Source: Stereum hirsutum FP-91666 SS1 (lineage: Eukaryota; Basidiomycota; Agaricomycetes; Russulales; Stereaceae). From it: a stretch of 64,000 nucleotides of DNA. Positions 33,654-45,744 of the stretch are shown one piece after another (the first letter of the stretch is position 1; each line of letters starts with the position of its first letter). A program made the position numbers and the translations under genes. The stretch covers positions 912,923 to 976,922 of the forward strand of contig NW_006763143.1 in NCBI RefSeq assembly GCF_000264905.1, written 5' to 3'. The notes beneath the pieces were generated by a model. That model had not been told where the DNA came from. It saw nothing but the letters and a program-made list of their open reading frames with translations, and did no database searches.

Positions 33654-34126
33654 TCAGATACCAGCGAACATCCTTTTGAAGCAATCCGCCAAATCAAAAT
33701 CGGCGAAGAAACTCGACCGCTTCTTCTCCTTCTTCCCCTCCTTTTCGTCGCCCTTGACGACGGCCTCTTCGTCATCGACGAGCGTACTACTCGAGCTCGC
33801 CGCGTCCGACGACGTCGACCCGTCATAGTCCGACTCTGTCGTGGTTGGGCTCCCGCAGAAACTTCCCTTACTGCTAACGGAAGAGACAGGCGACGAACTC
33901 GCAGAGAAGGACTGGAGGAGGTCTTCGTACATGGTCTGTACAGACAAATGTAGCGAACAAAAGGGCAGCAACAGTCAGACGGAGCACGTACAAAAAGAAA
34001 GGAAGGCAGATGAAAGCAACTCACGACGCTGTCCCGCGGGTTGGAGCCAAACATCCCAAAGGCATTCGGCCCGGTAGTGGAAATGGGGAACAAAGACGAG
34101 AAGGCTGAGGAGGATTCGGCGTGCAT
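33654..34126 (-). CDS. Small unknown protein, two exons
   Basis: Model complement(join(33654..33935,34025..34126)), 127 residues. The first exon encodes MHAESSSAFSSLFPISTTGP and ends NPRDSV. The second begins TMYEDLLQSFSASSSP, has a Ser/acidic middle (DDEEAVVKGDEKEGKKEKKR), and ends SSFFADFDLADCFKRMFAGI. The hydrophobic/aromatic C-terminus is the only likely ordered part. No family is recognised. Coding status rests on clean GT-AG splicing that removes in-frame stops and on a coherent composition. Confidence 0.55.
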
Positions 34127-34467
34127 GGTGGCTGGGTGGTGGGTGTGGACTGACGATTGAGTCTCGAGACTGAATGCTCTGAAAGACGGAGGATGATGGT
34201 ATAGATAGATAGGTTACGCGCGAGGGATTCGAGGCAGAGCAGTCGCAGAATACTGGGAGATTTCCCCCTTGCACCGGGCCTTATGAATGCACGAGAAGCC
34301 ACGCGTCGCCCACAAACAGATCGCCCAAAACGGACGTGTCTTTGCGCGTGTTGCCTCGCTCGGAATAACGATTGCCGCGATCGAGCCTAGATGCATGAGC
34401 CGCGAAGCCAGCGAGTGTTGACATCGTTATGGGGACTGACGTTCACTTTACGACTCATCCATAAATA

Positions 34468-34742
34468 TTACGAGTCACCCAGCGACGAGCTAGTGAGTAG
34501 CGTTTGAGCTGTCGAATTCACAGGGATCACAGTAACTTGTTCCCTGCGTATCAAGAACAACGTGTATCCCTAGCGGGAACAAACGTCATCAGCGACGGTA
34601 CATTATTTGGGAAATAGAGCGGTGTCACGACACTGACCTGAGCACCAGTGCGGAGAAGAACAAAGTCGCGAAGGAGATCCGTAGGATTGGGAACAACGCG
34701 AACGGCATTCTCGGACATCTCTGCCGAATTTCCGCTATTCAT
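34468..34742 (-). CDS. Possible small two-exon gene, uncertain
   Basis: A frame from ATG 34742 reads MNSGNSAEMSENAVRVVPNP then TDLLRDFVLLRTGAQ, meets a good donor (GTCAGT) and an acceptor near 34575, and could continue GYTLFLIRREQVTVIPVNST to TAA at 34468-34470. Upstream, another open stretch with donors at about 34891 and 34795 (CAPNCPIRYVHIVPPS) can be spliced onto it, but has no ATG. No homology is recognised. It may be a short conserved peptide gene or chance. Confidence 0.3.
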
Positions 34743-34940
34743 CCCAAATTGGGACACAACACTGACCTCTGTACTGCAGCTCATACACTTACGCAAAATT
34801 GAGGTATGAAATCCGATTGGAACCGATGGGGGGACTATATGTACATAACGACTACACGGTGATGACAGGGAAAGATACAGCGAACAGAACTCACATGGGG
34901 CAATTAGGAGCGCATCCCACCCAAGCTTCTAGGCAAACAC

Positions 34941-37652
34941 TCAAATAACCTCATCGTCGTCTTCTGCCCACCTACCAGGGAGCCTCCTCGACGCCTTCTG
35001 TTTCTGCCTCTCTTTCTCCTCTTTCTCTAGCTTCTGCCGCGTAACCCAGTCCTCCAACGCTCCGGGCACTTTTGAGAGACCCTTCCATTCATGGCGGGCG
35101 ATGGTGCTCCCAGTGCCGTTACGTCGACTCTCCCAGCCAGCACTGAACAGCACAGGCTCCTGATGGCCACAGAAAAACAAGCTATGTGAGTGATGTACGA
35201 CTATGGCGAATATTAATGGTACTGACCCGGGTATGCCAGCTAACGTCGCGTACACAGACAATGTCACCTGCACCGTCGGTCGATGGGGGCTCGGGTCCTG
35301 ATGGGTCGAAAGCCATGGGTAGTGTACGCGAACGGTCAAGAACTTGAACAATACGCCCATCCAGAGACCAGATCTGATGCGAAACATATGAGACCTAGCC
35401 ATGTATTCGTCAAGTGGGTATCCTGTACTCACATGGATACGTCCGTCCGCAGAACCAGAGTAGATATACTGTGACCCAGTTGTCTCCGCTGGACTGAAGT
35501 GACAGCGAATGAGCGTGGACATCACACTATGACCACGGTACGTCATGACACTGCAGTCTTGGGGATGAGCCTTGACTTTCGGTCTTGGATAGTAACTATA
35601 CCTGTGGGCGAGAAATGATGTCGAATAAGGAAAATGAAAAAAAAAAAAATCTATTGGTTGTACCGGAAAGCTCACCGATAGTCGAAGTTGGGGATCCCGT
35701 AGTCATGGTCTGCCACTGCCTCGTATTCAGCGTTACTCCGCATCTTGCGCAGATCCCATAATCGTAGTGCTTGGTCCTTGCCGTTCGAGATGATATATCG
35801 TCCGTCTCCCTTTGCCGATACATTTGTGATACCTTCTGTGTGCCCAATCAGGACACCAGAGGGGGTCTGGGAGGACCCAAGAGACCGACGATCCCTAAAC
35901 GAGGTTGAGTCTGCGCGACTTGAGATTAAAGAGTGAAATTGCACTCACCAGACCTTCAAGAAGGTATCATCCGAAGCGCTAACGAGGACGTTGCCTGAGG
36001 CAGTGTCAGCCCAGCAACAGCTATTCACATCATCGGCGTGTGCGTCGATCTTGACCGTACGACGATCGGCAAGCAAGTCGTAGACTATCACAGTGTAAGT
36101 TGAAAGTCCACAGTAAACCACAATCTAAGACGAGACATACCAAATATCCGTCCGCTTCCGCCTGCAATGACCTCATTTCCGTCAGCAGAAAAGCGGCAGG
36201 AATAGATGCCGAAGCTTTCTTCGTAACCCCAAAGCGATTGTCCTCTACGTGAATCGGCCAGCTGGATTGCATGCTGAGCTGTGGACGCATCGCGGGTAGT
36301 GGCAAGGTAGACAGTCGGGGTCTGATTGAGTTCGTCAACACAGGCGTTCGATGAAGTTAGGATGCATGCTGACCAGGGACGAGTAGATGATCCTGTGGTA
36401 AAGAAAGTAAGAGACATGGCTACTGTGATCAATTCGATTTTTGCTGACCTTTCGTTGTCTGGGCTTAGATGCGAGTCAGTGATAGTCCATCGTCCAGGCA
36501 TTCCATTGATCGTTTTGTGAACTTTCAGCGTCGTTTGGTGGTCTGCCGCACCGAACGTTCTGCGGAAAGGGATGGTAGGCGCAGGCATCGGAGGTGCGGT
36601 CATGTCATACACATGCAATCGAAAGTCTGCGGTGCTAGTAAGCTTCTACATGAATGAACGAGATAAAAGGGTGTACCTTGACAGCATGTATAGTAAAAGC
36701 TCGAATCTGTCCACGTGAATGAGTCGCCTGCCTGTAGATACGTTACCGAAACCCACCTGCTGAAAACTGGGCAGAGTATATATTATGATCATAGCCTATG
36801 ATGTTAACGCCGTTTGTGTTTGGGACCAATTCCTGTAAAATACATTCATGAAACAAACAGTGATCCAGAACAAGACAGAAACTTACACTGGTGTAGTCTT
36901 CTTTGTACGTCCGCCGTGTCCGAGTACCTCTAGTGTTAAGTATCTTTGCCACATTGCGGACTCCGTGCCGGGCGTTTAGTTTTGGAGTCACCCGTCCGTA
37001 TTCGCCGCTAGCGATAAGCTCAACTCCAGTGTCCTGCGGCTCTACCACCGGTTCATACCAGCGTTTGTGAGGAGCACTATCTGGTCGCCGATACCATCCA
37101 TAATAGAAGTTGTCTTCTGGGTCATCGTCCTCTTCCTCTTCATCGTCAGAAATTGGAGCCGCTCGTTGAGCCTGAGCGCGAGTCTGATGCCGATGGCTAG
37201 CACTGACGGTGCTGTTGCCGGATTGCTGAATGACACGAACGGGCTGGGAGAAGAGCATCTGAAGAAGAGAAAGAGACATTCTAGAGGAAGTCGATGAATC
37301 AACTACGGCAGGCTGGGAAGAATCCGCACCACCCGCAGGTGCATTTGCGAGTTGCTCAAGCTCTGTCATGTCTAGATACCGATGATGAGTAGGAATAGGG
37401 GCCTTCTGGAGGACCGAGCGTACTGTTCAAGATGTTCAATACAGGATTGCCACCTTCAGTACCGTCCTCCATAGCTTGTGTATCATGAATAGCTTCGGCT
37501 AAGTCATCCTGCAATTCCTGGAAATCATCCTCGTAGTCAGGTTGTATATCGTCAAGTTCCTCGTCTTCATCGTCTTCATCGAATCCTGGAGCGTAGTCGC
37601 CGTCGTCTTCTTCTTCGCCGTGCATCTCCCAGTCGGGTTCGCTGCGTTCCAT
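34941..37652 (-). CDS. DCAF11/WDR23-like WD40 protein (CRL4 substrate receptor)
   Basis: From ATG 37652 the N-terminus is very acidic (PGFDEDDEDEELDDIQPDYE). A middle segment has FYYGWYRRPDSAPHKRWYEP and VRNVAKILNTRGTRTRRTYK. The C-terminal WD40 propeller spans about 34990-36800: GYDHNIYSAQFSA, GIYSCRFSADGNEVIAGGSG, ASDDTFLKVWDRRSLG, HTEGITNVSAKGDGRYIISN, DQALRLWDLRKMRS, the family-specific DCSVMTYRGHSVMSTLIRCH and IYSGSADGRIHIW. Two WDxR boxes (WDRR, WDLR), which contact DDB1, support a CUL4-DDB1 ubiquitin-ligase receptor role as for human DCAF11 and plant LEC14B. The stop TGA is at 34941 after EDDDEVI. Many introns. The open frame continues upstream to 37946, but that stretch overlaps the divergent promoter, so 37652 is preferred. 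Confidence 0.85.
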
Positions 37653-37988
37653 GTAACGGTGGACAGAGTATGTGAGGGAACGGAAGGAAGGTGGATGATG
37701 GTGGGCCTGAGAGATGCATGCTTGCTGAGCGCTGAGCAAAGCAATCGGGCGGCGCGACAACTCCATAAAGCACCCACAACTTCTTCGGCTACCGGCACCG
37801 CCCACCCGGTTCAGGCTCCGTTCTAAAAACCCCTCGGCGGTGGCGCCGTGGTGGCTGAGCGCGGCTTCACTTGCAACTCTCAACTCCTTCCAACTATCCA
37901 TTGTCCTCTCCACCACTCCCGCGGCATCCTCCTCCCAAACATCCATTGTACCGCTTCAGTACATATAGAGCTCTATACATTGCTCCCC
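37653..37988. promoter_or_regulatory. Divergent promoter, DCAF11-like / TBL1-like
   Basis: 336 bp between start codons of two WD40 genes transcribed in opposite directions. The part near 37870-37940 is CT-rich on the + strand. The minus-strand frame across it is treated as non-coding. Confidence 0.5.
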
Positions 37989-40254
37989 ATGACTTCTGCT
38001 CCCATTCTCATGACGGCAGACGAGATCAATTGTCTTATACATCAATATTTTCTCGATTCTGGTGAGCTCCCTCCAGCGCGCTCATTTTGTGCCGACGCTC
38101 ACTCCACACAACTCGTTCCTCCGTAGGTTTTAACCACTCCGCCTTCTCTCTACGAGCAGAAGGCCGCTTGGAGCAGTCAGCCAACTTTCAGAAGATCATC
38201 CCTCGAGGCGAACTTGTTGAACTTCTTAGCAAGGCTCAGCTCTATCGCGAAGTTGAAGCTCACTGGACCGGAGACTCATTGATCACAAACTGCAAGACAC
38301 GCTTCTCCCTTCTTGAGGACCATGTCTGCTCCCACGATGGCAAACTCACGATGTGCAACACCATTCCTGCACCACTCATTGAGAAGGACCTGCGCACAAT
38401 ACCTATGCACATGTTGGACCCTTCGGTGAAGAGGAAGGCTGGCACGCCTTTAGACGAATTGAGGTCGGAAAAGAAGGCGAGAAAGGATGATGATTTGCGA
38501 TCGTCAACAGCACAATCTACTCCACAACCAGAACGTACGTCCGACCCCTTTCCATGTTATATTTATCCCTCAAACGTCTGTATTCCTAGCTTCTGCCTTG
38601 AGGACGGTCACCAACGACAGCCGAGGGTCCTCGACGGATGTCACGCAGACAGACACTGTGGTATTAGATCGCTCTCACCCCAGGAAAGTTAAGCCGGTGA
38701 AATCCTTCGATGGCGATCGAGGCCCTGTCAGCATCCATATGTTAGAGGGACACAAGACCGAGGTATGCATACCATGTTCGCCACACACACTCCTGCTAAA
38801 CTCTTTGTGGTGTTGTGATTTGCCATAGGTCTTTGTCTGTGCATGGAATCCTATTCAGCCTAGTATACTGGCGTCAGGGTAAGCAAATTTATACATGTCA
38901 TCTTCTCTCGTCTCATCTGCGTGTGCGTTCAAACAGATCCAAGGACACCGTCGTTCAATTATGGGATGTCCCACTATCACCTCAAAGCTCGGTTCCTCCA
39001 AATTCTCGGCGAACGGTAGTGCACATGCGACAAAATGAGCAAGGCGACTTGACTTCGTTAGATTGGAATCACGATGGTACTCTGCTCGCAATAGGCTCAT
39101 ACGACTCGATCCTGCGTGTGTGCAAGCCCAGTGGCGAGATAGACTTTGCGCTTTCTCAACATGAGGTTAGTCCATTTTTCATCATTGCTCGCTACTCTCA
39201 CTGACCACGACATTTTCCGAACATCCACCAGGGTCCAATATTTGCCACTAGATTTTCGCCGTCAGGCAAATGGCTATTGACGGCCAGCCTGGACAACACC
39301 GTGGGTATTTGGGATGTCAAGAACAAGTCTTTACACTCGCGACAGAAGTGCCACACAGGTATATCCTCTTACGTATGTGTATGTGTGACGTAGCACCTGA
39401 TGGTTCAACCATAGATTGCTGTCTGGACGTGGACTGGCTCGATGACGAAATCTACACGAGTTGCGGCGCGGATCATCTGATATTCATCTCGAAGGTTGGG
39501 GAGACAACACCATTAAAGAAATTGGTGTGAGTATTCTACACATTTCCTTTCGAGCTACATTTATCTGATGCCCTCGAGCAGTGGACACTCGAACGAAATC
39601 AATCAGGTCAAGGTCAACAAATCGCGGAGGCTCTTGGCTTCATGCTCAGACGACTGGACTGCTCGTATATGGAAGACCTCGGTAGTTCAAGAGACTGGGT
39701 TCGTCTGCGATACCGCCATCGTGTTGGAAGGGCATCGAAATCAAGTGAGCGGCATAATGTGGTGTCCACCTGGCGGCCCAAATGACCCCGAGATACTGGC
39801 CACGTATGTGTACTGTCTCATAATTTGCACCGGTATGATGTGACTGATGAATTGCATAGACTTTCATTCGACACTACCTCGCGGCTTTGGGACGCAACTA
39901 CTGGTGCTTGCCTTAGAGTTTTCACGAATCACAAGCGAGCGATCTTCACACTTGCCTTCTGCCCCGACGGTCGATGGATGGCTACTGGTGGCGGAGACGG
40001 CTGGGTGTTCGTGTACGATGTGAAGGTTAGCCGTTTTTGATAGTCATCAAATGACCTATACCTGATGTTTTGTACCCCCTTGTCTTTGAAAATAGGAGAG
40101 GGAGAAGGTATGGTCATGGCGTTCAGAGTCGACACGACGGGGTATCTTCGAGTTGGACTGGCAGCAAGTGGGCGACGTGAGTCGAATCGCTGTGGCTTCC
40201 GAATCCAAGCAGGTGGGCGTGATAGATGTTTCTGCCATCTGCAAGAGCACTTGA
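37989..40254 (+). CDS. TBL1/Sif2-like WD40 co-repressor subunit
   Basis: ATG 37989 begins MTSAPILMTADEINCLIHQY, and after an intron GFNHSAFSLRAEGRLEQS: together the LisH dimerisation motif at the N-terminus that defines TBL1/TBLR1/Sif2. A linker (KKARKDDDLRSS) leads to eight WD repeats, including GSKDTVVQLWDVPLSPQSS, NHDGTLLAIGSYDSILRV, FSPSGKWLLTASLDNTVGIW, SCSDDWTARIWKTS, TLSFDTTSRLWDATTGACLR and CPDGRWMATGGGDGWVFVYD, ending GVIDVSAICKST with TGA at 40252-40254. Sif2 is a core subunit of the yeast Set3 histone deacetylase complex; metazoan TBL1 is in NCoR/SMRT. About ten short introns. A second ATG eight codons in is possible as the start. Confidence 0.87.
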
Positions 40255-40637
40255 ATGGCTTGTTTGGTTGCGATTATGTGCATCTGTTATTGCAGTATTT
40301 ATTTACGGCGGATGCCACCATGAGTATACCCCAAGCATTGGAAAGCCTACTCTTACTACCTATTATTACTGTATTGCTCTGCGGATTGCACTGCGGATTG
40401 CACACTGTAATGCAACGCACACTCCCGCTTCGAGGTCGCGGGGGCGAGGAATAGCAATGATCCGAGTGGACGACAGGAGAATGAACTGGAAGTTTGGCCC
40501 GATCGGCGATCGAGTGATGTAATTCGTATGCCGAGCTTGCGCGTAGAGCCGGGCGCAGGTATATAAACCACCTGCTCACATCTCTGCCCTCAGCCTTTAC
40601 TTCAGCCTTCTTCTTGACCCACACTTCTGCCTTCGCT
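40255..40637. other. Intergenic with 12-bp tandem duplication
   Basis: 383 bp. GCGGATTGCAC occurs twice in direct tandem at about 40380-40403. Promoter of the GHITM-like gene; nothing else seen. Confidence 0.45.
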
Positions 40638-41959
40638 ATGTTTCGAGTCGGCGTATTTGCGCCTCTCTCCAAGCAAGCCGCTACCCGTGTCAGCGCACGG
40701 ACATTCACGAGTGGCCCAAGGCCAAGTCTCATCCTCAATGCGCTTCGCGCAAAGCGTCCAAATGTCTTCGCGAACTCAACTTTTGGGAAAGGGGCCACTC
40801 GGGGGTTCATGAACGACCCCGTGGTCGCGCGACCGTCACCTCAGGAGGCGTGGAAGCGATATGCCATGACCGCTGTGAGTAGACTGACCTCGCTATCCCG
40901 ACAAGAGACTCATGGCTGCGATGGATGTATAGGGTGCTGTCGCTGTCACTATCGTTGGTGCTGAAGCCTTCTTGAACCGCGATACTCGCGATCCTCTCAG
41001 TCCTGCGGAACAGTCATATCTCCATCAATCCTTTGCATACACTGGCGGAGGATTGGCCCTTACCGCATTAGCTGCGAGGAGTATGTTCACTGCTGGCTTG
41101 CCCTTTCGGATTATGTCTGCGAATCCTTGTGAGTGTCGACTTTCTAGGTTGCACCGGATTCCATGCTGATGTCATTTGAAGGGCTTGTTCTTGGCGTCAG
41201 TCTTGTCGGTAGTATTGGGACCATGATGGGTGTCATGTACACTCCTCCAGAAAACACCGTTCAGAAGCACCTGTTCTGGCTCGTAAGTTGACTTCATCGT
41301 AGTTAATATCGTACTTGACTGACATGCACATCAGGCCTTCAACGCATGCCAAGCGGCCACCCTCAGTCCCCTCTTCTTCGTGAACCCAGCCGTCCTTTCT
41401 CGTGCAGCCCTCTACACATGCGGTGTTGTCGGATCCTTATCCTATGTTGGAGCCACGGCCAAGTATGTCCTCACCGAGTCAAGTCAAACTTAACATGCCT
41501 CACTGACTTTGTTTACTCGACAGAAATGACAAGTACCTCTACATGGGTGGTCCCCTTCTTGCTGGTGTTACCGTCGTCGCTTTGAGTTCGTTGGCTCCTA
41601 TGGCCTTGCCTCTCGGTATGCGCGGTTTGGCTATCGCCGAGTCTATCTCCCTCTACGGTGGTCTCGCTGTCTTCAGTGGTTTCGTTCTCTACGAGTACGT
41701 TTATTTCATCCCATCGATTCTGTCAGACAATTTCTGACTCTATCACAGTACGCAGAAGATCCTGAACCATGCTCGTCTCGCCGAGCGTGGCGTCATCCCA
41801 GCTGACCCGATGAAGGAGTCTATCAGCCTTGAACTCGACATGATTAATATCTTGTCAGTACCTCTCTCTGCCCTGATTGTTTCAAACTATCCGCTAACTC
41901 TTTCGTTCAGTATTCGTCTCGTGCAAATCCTTAGCATGTCGGGTAACAGGAAGAAGTAG
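40638..41959 (+). CDS. GHITM/MICS1-like mitochondrial inner-membrane protein (Bax-inhibitor-1 family)
   Basis: ATG 40638 opens a mitochondrial presequence (MFRVGVFAPLSKQAATRVSA with RTFTSG). After introns there are six to seven membrane helices: AVAVTIVGAEAFLNRDTRDP, SYLHQSFAYTGGGLALTALA, WLVLGVSLVGSIGTMMGVMY, LSPLFFVNPAVLSRAALYTC, LYMGGPLLAGVTVVALSSLA and YGGLAVFSGFVLYDTQKILN. The end LELDMINIFIRLVQILSMSG with DTQK before it is the BI-1/LFG signature. Animal GHITM (MICS1/TMBIM5) keeps cristae organised and transports Ca2+/H+; fungal homologues are less studied. At least five introns (near 40877, 41130, 41285, 41463, 41695, 41855). TAG at 41957-41959. Confidence 0.88.
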
Positions 41960-42227
41960 GCGTTCCTTAGGCGAGGTAGTTGGGTTGTGATTGTGTACGA
42001 TGTTCTGTTTTCTGTACTTGTACGCGACTTTCTTTTGCTTTGATCTGACGACCTTCAATGGTTCTTTTTTCATCCCCGCTCAACCATCGTTCGGCTTGGA
42101 TCGACGAATAACGTGGTGGTGATGAAACAACAGGGGTTTATTGGCATACAGATCGTCACATCATCCTGTTTGATCTCCTGCACAGAGGCTACAGCGAAGA
42201 CAAAACCAAACTCAACCCACAGCAGTC

Positions 42228-44863
42228 CTACAGCCCCAGACGTCTCCTGTACTTGATGAAAGCCACCAAATTATCCCGAACCTCCTCTCCCCTAAGCTTC
42301 AGCTCACGGCCTCCTTCCTTTTTCCTGTCGATACCCTTCACTGCCTTCCTCACAGCCTCAACGGACCCCGTGAGCGTATCCAGATAGTTTCCTTGCCTGA
42401 AATTCACGTCGTATGGCATGGTCTCGTCGGAGTAGATATCTATCAGAGCAGATAGGGCTTGTAGCATAGGTTCCGTGCCCACGGGCGAAGGTGATGTAGG
42501 GCTCGGAAGCAAAGAGATGAAGTAGGCAGATATGACCTAGTCGGTAGGACGTCAGCGAGAGGCTAGCAGATCAAATGGGGACGCTGCTCACCCGATTAGC
42601 GTCTATTGACTGTGGGTGTTGTGCAAGGCTCTCCAGGGTGCCGATGCACTTGACCTTGACAGCCTCGCTTTTTGTACTATCGCAAAGCTGAATGAGTACT
42701 TTTAAGTGGTCTTCTTGTGGGACCTTTACAATATGCGTATTAGTTAGCAGCTCCTTCCAGCGGGTTGACAAGGCAGCATTAATACTTACCATCTTCCCCG
42801 TCCACACGATCCCGACGCCCCACAGAACGCCCACCGCGATCTCCCATACCTCAGTCTTCTTCTCCTGCCCCAATCCACCACCAGTGCCGGTAGCACTCAG
42901 AGCGTTCCACAACGCCTCCCAGACCCGGGTACCAGATTCAAGATCAGCAGCGACGGCAGGATTGACATTGGCAGCGAGGGAGAGGAACGCGTTGTTCAGA
43001 CACTCTAATGCAGATATGTGAATTGAACTGAGCACGGATGTCGTTGGCGGGTGGGGTGAGAGTGCGTTGGGTGGAGGGAATGAGAGTGATGTGGGTTGTA
43101 TAAGTGAGAGGAGTGGTTGAAGGAGAGTGGGCAGGAATGAAGCGCTCGAAGACGTTGGCCCGTTAGTTAATGGTGCGCTTTCAGTGGCAGCAGGCACATC
43201 TGCAGACTCGTCCATAGCATCGTCTGCAACGTCGTCATCAGTACTTGAGCGAAATCACGTGGGACGAAGTGGCCTACCTTCAGCATCTTCTTCCTCGTCC
43301 TCCTCGATTTCCTCTTCCTCGCCTTCGAAGGCTTCAGGTTCCGGAAGTGTGGCACAGACCCCTGTTAAGATCTCCAGTGCTAGATGCACGGTCCTGAGCA
43401 TGGTCTCGATTCTATCCAGCTCGATCTCGGTCGGAGTCCTGTGGTCAGACTTAGGAGCGCCTTTTACGGACTTTTCTTCCTTTGGCTCTACGGCCTGAAA
43501 ATCTCGTCAGCCAGATATTAGGTCATTAATGCGAGGAGGGGGTACATACCTGCTGCTGCACGAGCACTTCTACAGCGTGTGATGCGTCAGATAGCGAAAC
43601 TGCTGAAACGACGGGTACGAGTACGGGGAGCACTACGTCCTTGTCGAGGTCTAACGCAGCGACAGCCGACGGTGGTGGGAGTGGTGCCACATTCCGAAGA
43701 ATGCCTGTGGTCCGTTTCGTCAGCATAATGGACGTCAGGAGACGTCGAAAAACGCAAAACATACCACAAGCAAGCACGCAGAGCGTAATCGCGCGCTCCT
43801 CGGCCTTCACAGATTTTCCTTTCGCGGTTGGGAGACTTGCTCTCGTCTGTGCGATCTCCAACAAACAGGCAGAGTAAGCAGAGTTTGTCTTGATCTGGAC
43901 GCTAGCTGGGTAGTTGTCGTCGGTAAGAACGTAAAGACATTGTGCTGAGAAGAAGTGTACGCTGTTAGCCTATCTAGCTACGCCACATTTCAAGGAATCG
44001 ACACACCTGCTGATGTCACGGTCGTGAGTGGGAGATTCTCGCGAGATACGAGAAAGGACATGAGAAATGGTACTAGTGAGAGCTGGTTGACCGCAGTCAA
44101 CGCTTTATGGGACGTCTCACTGCAAAGCTTGAGCAACTGTGGCGCCGAGAATGAATTGGAAAGGGACTCACGAGAGGCACCATAGGATCGTGATCACATT
44201 ATCGGCAAACTCGTAGACTACTTTTTGTGCATTCTCCGGAGCAGATTTGGGCGACTCGAGATACTGGGCTAGGGTTGTCGAGATCTCAAACCGAAGTCAG
44301 GCCGGAGGTCCGCGAGGATTGGTTCGAGACGTGAAGTCACCTTGGGTATGAAAGTCTGAAGGGGGGCGATAATATTCTTGTTGTACATTTCGGCACAGAT
44401 ATCGTATCCGCCGTCGATACATAAATTACTAGTCTCACGGCAATATGAAGACATGAAGGTACCGGTTATGTACAGGAACGTAGCGTACCGTAAAGAACCA
44501 GCAGCTTCTACGACAACCTCCTCTTCACTATCGGAGAGTCTGCTAATCAGAGCGCCGACGATATTCTTCCCCTGTAGTAGCCTTCGTGTGGAGGGGTCGT
44601 TGTTAATCAGGTTGGAGATGGCCACACAGGACCATCTTCGCTCGGCGGGATCGGCGCTCTCCAGCTGTAGAAAAAGAATGTGATGTAAGGTCCGTGACCA
44701 GGAGAGTAAGAATTAGTCCACGCACTTTTTGCATGATGGGTAGGATAGCTTCATTTTTTGACGAAGAAGAGGATGCAGACGCAAGACCTTTCGGAAGATG
44801 AGAGTCGGGAACTCGCATAGGATTATGCCGTCGCATAGATCTTTTTTTCTGGGATTTTCCCAT
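42228..44863 (-). CDS. SYO1: Syo1-like ribosomal protein import adaptor (ARM/HEAT repeats)
   Basis: ATG 44863 gives MGKSQKKRSMRRHNPMRVPD, the basic N-terminus (importin-binding signal) conserved in Syo1. Armadillo-like helices follow: SADPAERRWSCVAISNLINN, LLQGKNIVGALISRLSDSEE, then NLCIDGGYDICAEMYNKNII, and after an acidic loop (EGEEEEIEEDEEEDAE near 43290-43340) more helices such as ISALECLNNAFLSLAANVNP. The C-terminus ALSALIDIYSDETMPYDVNF with KYRRRLGL is typical. Syo1 binds Rpl5 and Rpl11 in the cytoplasm, links them to the transport receptor Kap104, and escorts them with 5S rRNA assembly into the nucleus. Seven or so introns. TGA/TAA region at 42228. It converges with the GHITM-like gene, 268 bp between stops. 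Confidence 0.85.
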
Positions 44864-45744
44864 CGTGATGTCAAGTGCTCAGAGGGCTCTAGTAGCAGTA
44901 GCTCGGCAGATATTTACAGAGATTCTGTAATGAGCAGAGCAGTGATGGTGCAGCAGCAAGGGGACTGGTAGAAATTTGTGGCCCACGACCGCACGTGGTC
45001 GTAAGGAATTTGAAATAGTGCGAAGTCGCCTATGAATTCCGATTTTGGTTGCTCATTCTTCTTTCCGGCTACTGGCAGTATACTTGGTCTCCAAATATTG
45101 CTCGACCGTCACTGACATCTGGCTAAATACTTGTTGCTGCTACGTTATACTTAACGTCTCCCTGGTGTCTTGCCATTGCCAGTCGGACCTCCCCACAACC
45201 TCATCAGACAGCAGCAACACCTCCGTCATCATTCAGGTCCTGCGGGCACCCCACTGAGATTGATCTGCATATCCTCGATCGGCTCTGGGCAGGTTTATTG
45301 CGAAATTGTTGTGAACACATGCTCATTCCAAGCCTCGCCTGCTCCTCAATGTCTCCACCCTCCCACAGCCGTCTGCCGTGATGTATCCGCAAGCCTATGC
45401 AGGGACAGTCTGTGTCATCCGGTGATGGTATGTGTGCCCACGGAACTGCGAAAGTGAAACAGGCTGCACCAGTAGGTTACTCATTTTCCCTTTTGTGCTA
45501 ATTCGGTGTTCCCCGCCCATTAAACATGGTCTCACTTGAGCTCCAAAACCAATAAAATGATGATGTAGTCGGTGACGGTGGCAATGTGGCGTTTATCGAG
45601 CCGTAACGCTATACGTTACATCATCCTTGAGGGGCTCCTTATCCTCCTCATAGTATATATGTGCCCACCGGCTCGTCTCAACGTAAACTACTACATGAAC
45701 TTGCACCATATCCCAACCTTCCCCACAAACGCCAGATCTCAACC
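44864..45744. other. 881 bp divergent intergenic, SYO1 / Ohr
   Basis: No supportable gene. A short inverted repeat GTAACG...CGTTAC lies at 45602-45618. A TATATAT run lies at about 45652, some 90 bp before the Ohr start, and may be its TATA element. Confidence 0.45.

Noticed and set aside
33380..34126. 248-codon minus-strand frame
   Set aside because: It shares only the first exon of the small gene and then reads through its intron into another frame; the spliced model with GT-AG borders is preferred.
37653..37946. N-terminal extension of the DCAF11-like protein
   Set aside because: The frame is open but not acidic like the following conserved N-terminus and would overlap the divergent promoter of the TBL1-like gene.
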